From an uncultured Verrucomicrobiae bacterium (GTDB lineage: Bacteria; Verrucomicrobiota; Verrucomicrobiia; Verrucomicrobiales; DEV007), in contig CALDKL010000002.1 in assembly GCA_937898895.1 (NCBI GenBank), positions 1 to 8,993 of the forward strand: a stretch of DNA of 8,993 bases, read 5' to 3'. Shown here in pieces: positions 1-6,472 of this stretch. Position 1 is the stretch's first letter; each line of letters begins with the position of its first letter. Made by a program: the position numbers and the translations under genes. Below the pieces are notes generated by a model. The model searched no databases, was not told where the DNA came from, and was given only the letters and a program-made list of their open reading frames with translations.

Positions 1-307
1 CATTTATCTCCCCGTCACCGGCATGGCGTTCATGCTCGGATGTTTCCGCATCAAGCCAGCTACGGCGACGATTCTCACCGTGGCGATCCTCGTGTCGGAT
101 CGCGTCCTCTCCTCGATTCCCCTTCCGGCCTTCGATCCCTATCGGGATTATTTCATCACCTCGCGAATGTCCGCGTGGCTTTTCCTCCTCTACCAGGAGA
201 TTCCCTGGGCCCGGTTCGGCGAAGCCGCCGCCTGGCTCGTCGGATTCGGGTTGACGGGATTCCTCGTCGGCTGGATCGCGTTCGAACGGCGGGATGTGAA
301 GTCGTGA
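1..307 (+). CDS. ABC-2-type transporter permease, C-terminal part (5' truncated)
   Basis: The window opens inside this gene. The frame is open from base 2 and ends at the TGA at 305-307, leaving about 101 residues. The visible part has a hydrophobic segment (TATILTVAILV), a polar stretch containing FDPYRDYFITSRMSAW, and a final membrane helix (WLVGFGLTGFLVGWIAF) followed by a short charged tail, ERRDVKS. That last-helix-then-F.RRD.KS ending is typical of ABC-2 family permeases, which sit in the inner membrane and pair with a cytoplasmic ATPase. The substrate cannot be read from this fragment, and the ATPase partner is probably upstream, outside the window. The real start lies upstream; the ATG at 23 is internal. 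The last 152 bases overlap, in the convergent orientation, the extended 3' end of the debranching enzyme gene. The family assignment rests on the C-terminal pattern only. Confidence 0.72.
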   Translation, partial: IYLPVTGMAFMLGCFRIKPATATILTVAILVSDRVLSSIPLPAFDPYRDYFITSRMSAWLFLLYQEIPWARFGEAAAWLVGFGLTGFLVGWIAFERRDVKS

Positions 308-2420
308 GCGGCACCACCGGTAGGGCGGGGCCTTGTTTCCAGATCTGCATCGACCGCTGGATCACCGTCACCACCGTCGGCGGAGCCGCTTTGTTACCTT
401 CCTTCATCGGCGCGGCGGTGTCGGCCACGAGAATCCAGGTGCAGCGCGGCTCCTGCGGGAAATGAAATTCGCGCGTCTGGTGGCGCGAGTTGAGGAAGAG
501 CAGGAGCGACTCGTGCGTCTCCTCTCCGTGAATGAGAACGGAGAAGGAGCCCGGCATGTCGGCCTCCCAGTCGACCGATTCCTTCATGTTTCCATCGGGA
601 CGAAGCCAGCAGATATCCGGCAGGCCGCTCCCCGCGACGGGCTTTCCGTGAAAGAAGGCGTCTTTGCGCAGGCAGGGGAACTCGCGTCGCAAGCGGATCA
701 GTCGCTTCACGAAACGGCGCAAATGGATCGTATCCTCGTTCTCCTCCCACGAGATCCAGCCGATTTCGTTGTCCTGGCAGTATCCGTTGTTGTTTCCACC
801 CTGCGTGCGAAACCGCTCATCGCCCGCGAGGAGAAAGGGAACGCCCCGCGAGCAAAAGAGCGTGGCGAGGAAATTGCGGACCTGCCTCCTCCTCAACTCG
901 AGGATTGCAGGCTCTACGGTGGAGCCCTCGACCCCGTGATTGAAGGAAATATTGTGCGTGTCTCCGTCCGCGTTGTGCTCCCCGTTGGCGAGATTGTGCT
1001 TTTGATTGTGGCTGACGAGATCCCACAGCGTGAAGCCGTCGTGCGAGGTGATGAAATTGATGCTGGCGGAGGGCGTGCGATGATTGGAGGCGAACAGATC
1101 CTCGCTGCCGGTTAGTCGTGCCGCGAGCTCGCCCGACACTCCCGGATCCCCTCGCCAGAAACGACGAACCGCATCGCGATATTTTCCATTCAGCTCGGCC
1201 CAGTCGATCGGAAAATTCCCGATCTGATAGCCTCCGAATCCGAGATCCCACGGCTCGGCGATCCGCTTCACCCGCGAGAGCACCGGATCCTGCTGCATCG
1301 CCTGGAAGAGGGTGGCACCCGGACTGAAGTGCTCGGGATTCCTCCCCAGCTCGACTGCCAGATCGAAGCGAAAACCGTCCACATGCATCTCCTCCACCCA
1401 GTAGCGCAGGCTGTCCATCACCAGCCTCAAGGCCCAGGGATGGGACAGATCGACCGAATTTCCGCATCCGGTGTAGTCGATATAGTGACCCGGACGCGAG
1501 GGAGGGGTGTGGTAATAGGCGAGGTTGTCGAAGCCGCGGAGAAAACAGGTCGGTCCGTCTGGCCCGCCCTCGCAGGTGTGGTTGTAGACGACATCGAGGA
1601 TCACCTCGATCCCGGATCGGTGGAGGGATTTCACCATGTCGCGGAACTCTCTCACCGGATCGCCGGTCGAGGCATAGCGATATTCCGGAGCGAAGAATCC
1701 GAGGGTGTTGTAACCCCAGTAGTTCACGAGGCCGCGTTCGAGGAGGAAGGAGTCGTCGAGATGCTGGTGTACGGGAAGCAATTGCACCGCAGTGATCCCG
1801 AGGTCGCGGAGAGATTCGATCGTCGCCGGATGGGCGAGGCCCGCATAGGTTCCGCGGAGGGATTCGGGCAGCGCATGGTTGAGCTTGGAGAATCCCTTCA
1901 CATGCATTTCGTAGATCACCGACTCCGCCAGGGGGGTGTCCGGAGGGGAATCGTCTTCCCAATCGTAGTGATCTGGGCCTGGCACAAAACCTCGCGGAGC
2001 ATGCTCGGCGCTGTCGGTGTCTTCCCGGTCGCCATTTTCCGCGCGAGTGCGTTGTGAAGGATGAGATCGGGCGGGGCCATCGATGCGGCGCGCGTAGGGA
2101 TCGAGGAGCAGTTTGTGCGGATTGAAAAACAGACCTGCGAGAGGCTCCCACGGACCATCGACCCGGTATCCGTAGGTGCTGCCCTCGGGAATGCCTACCA
2201 CCCTCACAAATCGCACATCGCCGTGTTGCGCCACCAGCGGGATGCGCACGGTCTCCCGCGCCGGATGGGCGGGGTCGGTGAACAGGCAAAGCTCCACCGT
2301 CGTCCCCGCTGCCGCGCAGACTGCAAAATTCACGGATCCGTCGGCCAGACAGTTCGCCCCGAGCGGATGGGGGCGACCGGGCAGGAGAGTCAGAGGTGAA
2401 AGAGAATCGGGGATGGGCAT
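156..2420 (-). CDS. glgX: Glycogen debranching enzyme / isoamylase, GH13 (GlgX type)
   Basis: A 754-residue alpha-1,6-glucosidase expected to remove branches from glycogen or limit dextrin in the cytoplasm. An N-terminal CBM48-like domain (about residues 12-110, from HPLGA to FNPHKLLLDPYARRIDGP) precedes the GH13 barrel. All four GH13 regions are present: DVVYNH (276-281), GFRFDLA with nucleophile D353, AEPWD with acid/base E389, and SHD with H460-D461. The GNNNGYCQDNE segment is characteristic of GlgX/isoamylase-type enzymes. I chose the ATG at 2420 over an in-frame TTG at 2486 because the homologous region begins just after it and a modest GAGG lies four bases upstream. The family's usual C-terminal motif appears as IQRSMQIW, after which a stop is expected. 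Instead the frame stays open to 156, and the last 50 or so residues are Arg/Pro-rich sequence antisense to the permease gene. The true protein end may therefore be near 310-340 in ancestors, with the stop lost here or through a sequence error. No other glycogen gene is visible nearby. Confidence 0.93.
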   Translation of the reverse strand: MPIPDSLSPLTLLPGRPHPLGANCLADGSVNFAVCAAAGTTVELCLFTDPAHPARETVRIPLVAQHGDVRFVRVVGIPEGSTYGYRVDGPWEPLAGLFFNPHKLLLDPYARRIDGPARSHPSQRTRAENGDREDTDSAEHAPRGFVPGPDHYDWEDDSPPDTPLAESVIYEMHVKGFSKLNHALPESLRGTYAGLAHPATIESLRDLGITAVQLLPVHQHLDDSFLLERGLVNYWGYNTLGFFAPEYRYASTGDPVREFRDMVKSLHRSGIEVILDVVYNHTCEGGPDGPTCFLRGFDNLAYYHTPPSRPGHYIDYTGCGNSVDLSHPWALRLVMDSLRYWVEEMHVDGFRFDLAVELGRNPEHFSPGATLFQAMQQDPVLSRVKRIAEPWDLGFGGYQIGNFPIDWAELNGKYRDAVRRFWRGDPGVSGELAARLTGSEDLFASNHRTPSASINFITSHDGFTLWDLVSHNQKHNLANGEHNADGDTHNISFNHGVEGSTVEPAILELRRRQVRNFLATLFCSRGVPFLLAGDERFRTQGGNNNGYCQDNEIGWISWEENEDTIHLRRFVKRLIRLRREFPCLRKDAFFHGKPVAGSGLPDICWLRPDGNMKESVDWEADMPGSFSVLIHGEETHESLLLFLNSRHQTREFHFPQEPRCTWILVADTAAPMKEGNKAAPPTVVTVIQRSMQIWKQGPALPVVPLTTSHPAVRTRSSRRGIPSTRIRRARRRLRRTGPRESPGRGGKATRTFAR

Positions 2421-2444
2421 GGGCCTCACGTGGCGAGGGGGAGG

Positions 2445-2450
2445 ATCATA
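2445..2450 (-). promoter_or_regulatory. Possible -10 box for glgX
   Basis: On the minus strand this reads TATGAT, one mismatch from the sigma-70 -10 consensus, and it lies 25 bases upstream of the chosen glgX ATG. The matching -35 position holds only a poor hexamer (CTGGAA at 2473-2468, 17-base spacer). The location suits a short leader, but the evidence is one hexamer. Confidence 0.25.
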
Positions 2451-2511
2451 ACCGGAATGGGAAACCTTTCCAGTGCTCAGGCACAAAACCTCGCGGTGAA
2501 GAGAGCGGCTC

Positions 2512-2534
2512 GCGCAAGAGCGCCCTCTTTGTGC
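2512..2534. other. Imperfect hairpin between glgX and the DUF3820 gene
   Basis: GCGCAAGAG (2512-2520) pairs with CTCTTTGTGC (2525-2534) across a CGCC loop. This gives nine base pairs with one G-U pair and a single bulged T. It lies in the divergent spacer, 42 bases before the DUF3820 ATG. No T-tract follows on either strand, so it is not a standard intrinsic terminator. It could be a leader structure or an operator, or chance in GC-rich DNA. Confidence 0.3.
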
Positions 2535-2575
2535 TTGCCGCAGGCGTCGTCGATCCCTACGATGCGAAACCGTCG

Positions 2576-2842
2576 ATGAGCGATTCCCCCGAGGAGTTCG
2601 ACCCTGCCGAAACGGCCCGGCGCGAGCTGGCCGAATACCTTGCCGACCTTGCGGTCTATCGCATGCCCTTCGGTCGTTACAAGCACGCTCTCCTGCACAC
2701 CCTGCCCTTCGAATACCTCCACTGGTTTGTGGAAAAGGGAAATGGCTTTCCCAATGGCCGTCTCGGGGAACTCATGGAATTCGTCTACCGGACCAAGGGC
2801 GACGGAGCCGAAGCGATTTTTGCGCAGTTGCGTCGGAGATGA
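2576..2842 (+). CDS. DUF3820 / QSregVF_b family small protein
   Basis: An 88-residue soluble protein without signal peptide or membrane segment. Its core matches the DUF3820 pattern (Pfam QSregVF_b, 'putative quorum-sensing-regulated virulence factor'): MPFGRYK at 30-36, then LP (43-44), YLHWF (47-51), and GFPNGRLGELM (57-67) leading into VYRTK. The family name comes from a Pseudomonas member; no biochemical activity is established to my knowledge, and a virulence role should not be inferred here. The first 29 residues are acidic and probably helical (EEFDPAETARRELAEYLADLAVY). I chose the ATG at 2576 because the residues encoded upstream in frame look like translated spacer. No clear Shine-Dalgarno precedes it, so the start is uncertain. 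The gene is divergent from glgX (155-base spacer) and convergent with the receiver-like gene, 27 bases beyond its stop. Confidence 0.8.
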   Translation: MSDSPEEFDPAETARRELAEYLADLAVYRMPFGRYKHALLHTLPFEYLHWFVEKGNGFPNGRLGELMEFVYRTKGDGAEAIFAQLRRR

Positions 2843-2869
2843 GGAGCGATCCGGGACTGCGCTCGAGAT

Positions 2870-3427
2870 TCACCCTCGTGCAGTCGGATCCTTCACCTCG
2901 AGCACACCGCGAACCGACTCGAGAAGCCGCTCGATGCGGATCGGCTTGTTGAGGACATCCTTCACCCGCACGTCACGGGTGAGGGAATCCGGCAGTTTGG
3001 GATCTTCCTTTTCCCGGATAAACACGACGCCCGGAGCGAGCAGACGCGGTCCCCGTCCCGCCGAAAACGCCATTGAGATCAGTTCGTAGAGCGTCGGACC
3101 AGAGAGTTCGCCTGGCCGCATCGCGAAAAAATAGAGCGCGTGGCGGCGCTGCAAGGCCAGTTCAAAAGCCCGGAGGGGGTCAGCGGTGGTCAGGACGCGG
3201 GCCTCGGTGAAGTTCTCCAGGGTTTCGCGGATGAGCCGTGTCGTCGAGGCGACCGGATGAACCACGAGGACGGATGCCTGCTCTTCCGGATCGTCGACGG
3301 GAGGCGGAGGGACAGATGCCTCCGGAGAGGGTGCCGACGAAGGCTCGCCCGCCTCCGCCACATTCTCCCCTTGCGGCGAGGCGATCTTCCTCAAGGTTGT
3401 CCACTTCCGTTCGGGAGATCCGGCCAT
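2870..3427 (-). CDS. Receiver-like protein lacking the phosphoacceptor (pseudo-receiver)
   Basis: A 185-residue protein with two parts. Residues 1-50 are Pro/Glu/Ala/Ser-rich and look disordered (APSPEASVPPPPVDDPEEQ). Residues 52-175 follow the response-regulator receiver pattern: VLVVHP (53-58) where active receivers carry an acidic pair, TRLIRETLENFTEARVLTTADPLRAFELA for helix 1 to helix 2, then YFFAMRPGELSG (99-110), and NKPI (160-163) near the end. The expected Asp in the fourth strand region is replaced: F101 or A102 occupies the position depending on alignment, and there is no nearby acidic residue. The Lys of the KP motif (K161) is kept. Classical Asp phosphorylation is therefore unlikely, and no output domain follows, so it may act by protein-protein contact. 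The ATG at 3427 lacks a clear Shine-Dalgarno; GTG at residue 23 is an alternative. It is divergent from uvrA, with only 24 bases between start codons. Remote similarity only; its partner is unknown. Confidence 0.65.
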   Translation of the reverse strand: MAGSPERKWTTLRKIASPQGENVAEAGEPSSAPSPEASVPPPPVDDPEEQASVLVVHPVASTTRLIRETLENFTEARVLTTADPLRAFELALQRRHALYFFAMRPGELSGPTLYELISMAFSAGRGPRLLAPGVVFIREKEDPKLPDSLTRDVRVKDVLNKPIRIERLLESVRGVLEVKDPTARG

Positions 3428-3436
3428 ATGGGTGAA

Positions 3437-3442
3437 AAGGGA
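3437..3442 (+). promoter_or_regulatory. uvrA ribosome-binding site
   Basis: AAGGGA lies nine bases before the ATG at 3452, the best Shine-Dalgarno-like match in the window. It supports 3452 over the in-frame ATG at 3428, which would add eight residues (MGEKGNDA) ahead of the conserved MIRIQGARQHNLKN start. Confidence 0.55.
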
Positions 3443-3451
3443 AACGACGCG

Positions 3452-6241
3452 ATGATTCGGATACAGGGTGCCCGCCAGCATAACCTGAAAAACCTGAATT
3501 TGGAAATCCCGAGAAATCGCTTTGTCGTCATCACCGGGGTCTCCGGGTCGGGGAAATCCTCGCTTGCCTTCGACACGCTCTACGCCGAGGGGCAGCGCCG
3601 CTACGTCGAATCGCTCTCGGCCTACGCGCGGCAGTTCCTCGACCGTCTCGAAAAACCCGAAGTCGATTTTATCGAAGGACTTACTCCGGCCATCGCCATC
3701 GAACAGCGCAGTTCCCAGCCGAATCCGCGCTCGACCATCGCCACGGCCACGGAGATCTACGATTACCTCCGCATTCTTTACGCCGCCCTCGGTCGCCCCC
3801 ACGACCCCGTCACGGGGACTCCGCTCGTGCGCCACACCATCAGGGAGATCGTCGATACGCTCGTCGCCTTCCCCGAGGGCACCCGACTCATTCTCGTCGC
3901 GCCGGTGAAAATCGAGAAGGGCGAGCGGGTGCGGGACGGACTCGAACGTTTCCGCGCCCAGGGCTTCCTCCGCGCCCGCCTCGACGGAGAACTCGTCGAG
4001 ATCGAAGAGATCGGGGAAAAGAGAAAAGCCGCGGCCATTGAGATCGTCGTTGATCGCCTCATCGTCCGCGATGACCTGCGCAGTCGTCTCGCCGATTCCC
4101 TCGAGACCGCGCAGAAGCTCTCCGAAAATCGCGTCGCCGCCCTCGTCCGCATCCCGGGCTCGGAAGACGAGGAACGCCACGATTTCACCTTCCAGTACAC
4201 CAATCCCGAGACCGGGTTCTTCCTCCCGAAGCTGACGCCGAAGCACTTCTCCTTCAACAGCCACGCCGGTGCCTGCCCCGGCTGTCACGGCCTCGGATCG
4301 AAACTCGTGCCCGATCCCGAGCTGATCGTCCCGGATCCTGACAAAAGCCTCAATGAGGGTGCCGTGAAGACCTGGTGGACCGGATCGAAATCGCGCAAAG
4401 GCTATCATCAGCGCGCCATCGCCGATCTCGCGAAACACTACCGGGCCGATCTCGACGCGCCCGTGTGCAGCCTGCCGCGCGAATTCAAAAAGGCGCTCCT
4501 CTATGGAGACGAACGCTTCGAGGGGCTCGCCACCCAGGCGACCCGCCTCCTCGACACCAGCGACAGCGAGATGACAAAGCGCAACGTGCGGCGCTTCATG
4601 TCGGCGAAACCCTGCCCCGACTGCGGGGGCAAGCGTCTCAAGGACGAAATCCTCGCCGTGACACTTGCGCATCGCCAGCGACCGCTCTCCATCGAGGGCT
4701 TCACCTCGCTGGCAATTTCGGAAGCGATTCCCTGGCTCGACGGCGTCGAACTCAGCGAGACTCAGGCCACCTACGCCACCGAAGTGCTCAGGGAAGTGCG
4801 AAAACGCCTCGTCTTCCTCGATACCGTCGGCATCGGTTACCTCACCCTCGACCGGGAGAGCGGCACTCTCTCCGGTGGCGAGAGCCAGCGCATCCGTCTC
4901 GCCACCCAGCTCGGCGCGGGGCTCGCGGGTGTCCTCTACGTGCTCGACGAGCCCAGCATCGGCCTGCACCAGTCCGACAACGAGAAACTCATCGCCACAC
5001 TCCGGGATCTGCGCGATGCGGGCAATACCGTCATCGTCGTCGAGCACGACGAGGATACCATCCGCGCTGCCGACCACCTCCTCGACCTCGGTCCCGGTGC
5101 CGGAGTACACGGCGGCGAGATCCTCGCCGAAGGAACCCCCGCCGAAGTCGCCGCAACTTCGCGATCCGTCACCGGAGCCTATCTTTCGGGGAGGCGACGC
5201 ATCGAGATTCCTGACAAACCGCTCTTTTCCGATGGCGACTCACGTGAACTCGTGGTCCGGGGAGCCCGCCAGCACAATCTGAAAAACATCGTCGCACGGT
5301 TTCCGCTCGGTCGTTTCATCTGCGTCACCGGATTGTCGGGCAGTGGCAAATCGACCCTGGTCGACGACATCCTCCGCCGCGCCCTCTTCCGTCACTTCCA
5401 CGGAGGCAAGGACAAGCCCGGCGAACACGACGCGATCGAAGGACTCGCCCACCTCGACAAGGCCATCGTCATCGACCAGGCCCCGATCGGGCGCAGCCCG
5501 CGATCAAATCCCGCGACCTACGCCGGGGTCTTCGGTCCGATCCGCGATCTCTTCTCGCAACTCCCCGCCTCGCGCACGCGCGGGTACGATCCGGGTCGCT
5601 TCAGTTTCAATGTCGAGGGCGGGCGGTGCGAAACCTGCCAGGGCGACGGTGCCATCCGCATCGATATGCATTTCCTGAGCGATGTCTACATCACCTGCGA
5701 CGCCTGCAACGGTCGCCGCTACAATCGGGAGACTCTCGACGTGACCTATCGGGGAAAAAGCATCGCCGACATCCTCGATATGACCGTCGAGGAGGCCCTC
5801 GATTTTTTTCAGAAAGTGCCAAAGATCTCCCAGCCGCTCCGCGCCCTGCGCGATGTGGGGCTAGGCTATGTCGCCCTCGGCCAGTCCGCCACAACCCTGT
5901 CGGGCGGCGAAGCCCAACGCATCAAACTGGCTGCCGAACTCGGCAAAACCGCGACGGGAAAGACGCTCTATCTCCTCGACGAACCCACCACCGGACTTCA
6001 CTTCGCGGACATCGCCACGCTTCTCGAGGTCTTCTACCGCCTCCGCGACCAGGGCAACACCCTCATCGTCATCGAACACAATCTCGACGTTATCAAATGC
6101 GCCGACTGGATCCTCGATCTCGGACCCGGTGGCGGCGCGGCGGGAGGTCGGATCGTCGCAGAGGGCACCCCCGAAGAAGTGGCACAGGCGAAAGACTCGC
6201 TGACCGGGCGATATCTGCGGAGCGTCATCGGCAAATCCTGA
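3452..6241 (+). CDS. uvrA: UvrABC system protein A (excinuclease ABC subunit A)
   Basis: A complete 929-residue UvrA, close to the usual length of about 940. UvrA is the dimeric ATPase that, with UvrB, finds bulky DNA lesions and loads UvrB for incision by UvrC. Every hallmark is present in order: MIRIQGARQHNLKN start; first Walker A GVSGSGKSS (about 29-37) followed by YVESLSAYARQFL; a zinc site formed by CPGC (about 274) and CPDC (about 387); first ABC signature LSGGESQR (about 473); Walker B LYVLDEPSIGLH (about 495); second Walker A GLSGSGKST (about 628); second zinc site CETC...CDAC (about 727 and 750); second signature LSGGEAQR (about 816); and Walker B LYLLDEPTTGLH (about 839). No motif is damaged. 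Codon use is strongly GC-ended, which explains the long but spurious antisense frames over it. It appears monocistronic: the upstream gene is divergent and a 231-base spacer follows. I saw no obvious LexA box upstream. Confidence 0.98.
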   Translation: MIRIQGARQHNLKNLNLEIPRNRFVVITGVSGSGKSSLAFDTLYAEGQRRYVESLSAYARQFLDRLEKPEVDFIEGLTPAIAIEQRSSQPNPRSTIATATEIYDYLRILYAALGRPHDPVTGTPLVRHTIREIVDTLVAFPEGTRLILVAPVKIEKGERVRDGLERFRAQGFLRARLDGELVEIEEIGEKRKAAAIEIVVDRLIVRDDLRSRLADSLETAQKLSENRVAALVRIPGSEDEERHDFTFQYTNPETGFFLPKLTPKHFSFNSHAGACPGCHGLGSKLVPDPELIVPDPDKSLNEGAVKTWWTGSKSRKGYHQRAIADLAKHYRADLDAPVCSLPREFKKALLYGDERFEGLATQATRLLDTSDSEMTKRNVRRFMSAKPCPDCGGKRLKDEILAVTLAHRQRPLSIEGFTSLAISEAIPWLDGVELSETQATYATEVLREVRKRLVFLDTVGIGYLTLDRESGTLSGGESQRIRLATQLGAGLAGVLYVLDEPSIGLHQSDNEKLIATLRDLRDAGNTVIVVEHDEDTIRAADHLLDLGPGAGVHGGEILAEGTPAEVAATSRSVTGAYLSGRRRIEIPDKPLFSDGDSRELVVRGARQHNLKNIVARFPLGRFICVTGLSGSGKSTLVDDILRRALFRHFHGGKDKPGEHDAIEGLAHLDKAIVIDQAPIGRSPRSNPATYAGVFGPIRDLFSQLPASRTRGYDPGRFSFNVEGGRCETCQGDGAIRIDMHFLSDVYITCDACNGRRYNRETLDVTYRGKSIADILDMTVEEALDFFQKVPKISQPLRALRDVGLGYVALGQSATTLSGGEAQRIKLAAELGKTATGKTLYLLDEPTTGLHFADIATLLEVFYRLRDQGNTLIVIEHNLDVIKCADWILDLGPGGGAAGGRIVAEGTPEEVAQAKDSLTGRYLRSVIGKS

Positions 6242-6260
6242 TCCCAGGCGAACCGGATCC

Positions 6261-6277
6261 CGCCGCGAGACGCGGTG
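6261..6277 (+). terminator. Weak hairpin after uvrA, possible terminator
   Basis: CGCCGCG (6261-6267) pairs with CGCGGTG (6271-6277) across an AGA loop, seven base pairs including one G-U, beginning 20 bases after the uvrA stop. No T-tract follows, so if it ends transcription it is not a canonical intrinsic terminator. Confidence 0.3.
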
Positions 6278-6293
6278 AAGCCCATCCCCACGC

Positions 6294-6321
6294 GTCGCAC
6301 GTCGCACGTCGCACGTCGCAG
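6294..6321. repeat. Tandem heptamer GTCGCAC, four copies
   Basis: Three exact head-to-tail copies of GTCGCAC (6294-6300, 6301-6307, 6308-6314) and a fourth with one change (GTCGCAG, 6315-6321). It lies in the spacer between uvrA and the lactonase gene. Heptamers do not preserve a reading frame, which fits a non-coding location. Its role is unknown: slipped-strand expansion or a repeated binding site are both possible. Confidence 0.85.
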
Positions 6322-6354
6322 CCGAAGGGGTAAATCTTACAACGGTGAATGGCC

Positions 6355-6390
6355 AACCACAGAAGGTACCGAAGACACGGAGTCAGAGAG
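6355..6390. repeat. 9-bp-periodic intergenic motif (AACCACAGA-type)
   Basis: Degenerate 9-base units follow each other: AACCACAGA (6355-6363), AGGTACCGA (6364-6372), AGACACGGA (6373-6381) and a decayed GTCAGAGAG (6382-6390). Read in one frame it gives TTEGTEDTE. From memory, this peptide-like string and its DNA recur as intergenic sequence in planctomycete, verrucomicrobial and other environmental genomes, often mis-annotated as protein N-termini. I cannot check that here. It is purine-rich and lower in GC than its surroundings. It sits about 80 bases upstream of the lactonase start and should not be included in that gene. Confidence 0.6.
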
Positions 6391-6472
6391 AAAAGAGAGA
6401 TGGGATCGAATTCTGCATCGCCCCCCGATTCCCGGGCTTGCCGGATTCGGGCGGACCCGCCATGATGAGACA

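Larger units (their letters stand above)
6242..6472. other. Non-coding spacer uvrA-lactonase
   Basis: These 231 bases hold the weak hairpin, the GTCGCAC tandem and the 9-bp-periodic motif described separately. The remainder (6391-6472) contains no gene, clear promoter or ribosome-binding site that I can support. A frame runs open through it into the lactonase gene, but its translation is low-complexity and repeat-derived. Confidence 0.7.

Noticed and set aside
333..2057. Plus-strand open frames opposite glgX (333-1115 and 1329-2057)
   Set aside because: Antisense to a gene with complete catalytic motifs. Their translations show no recognisable domain.
817..2289. A 490-codon minus-strand frame inside glgX
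   Set aside because: Out of frame with the GH13 motifs and rich in Arg/Ser/Pro/Gly, so a shadow of glgX.
3140..3451. N-terminal extension of uvrA by 104 residues
   Set aside because: The extension is antisense to the receiver-like gene and has no UvrA similarity. The conserved UvrA start and the AAGGGA site place the start at 3452.
3380..3451. LexA/SOS box in front of uvrA
   Set aside because: No dyad of the known LexA types (CTG-N10-CAG, or GAAC-N4-GTTC-like) is visible, and lineage-specific LexA boxes cannot be excluded by eye.
2870..5110. A 746-codon open frame on the minus strand across uvrA that joins the receiver-like gene
   Set aside because: Everything above 3427 is antisense to intact uvrA and is Glu/Gly/Asp/Arg-rich shadow translation caused by GC-ended codons. 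Only 2870-3427 shows family-like sequence.
6275..6472. 66-residue N-terminal extension of the lactonase
   Set aside because: It translates the heptamer and 9-bp repeats and would bury the Tat signal. The ATG at 6473 puts the signal at the N-terminus.
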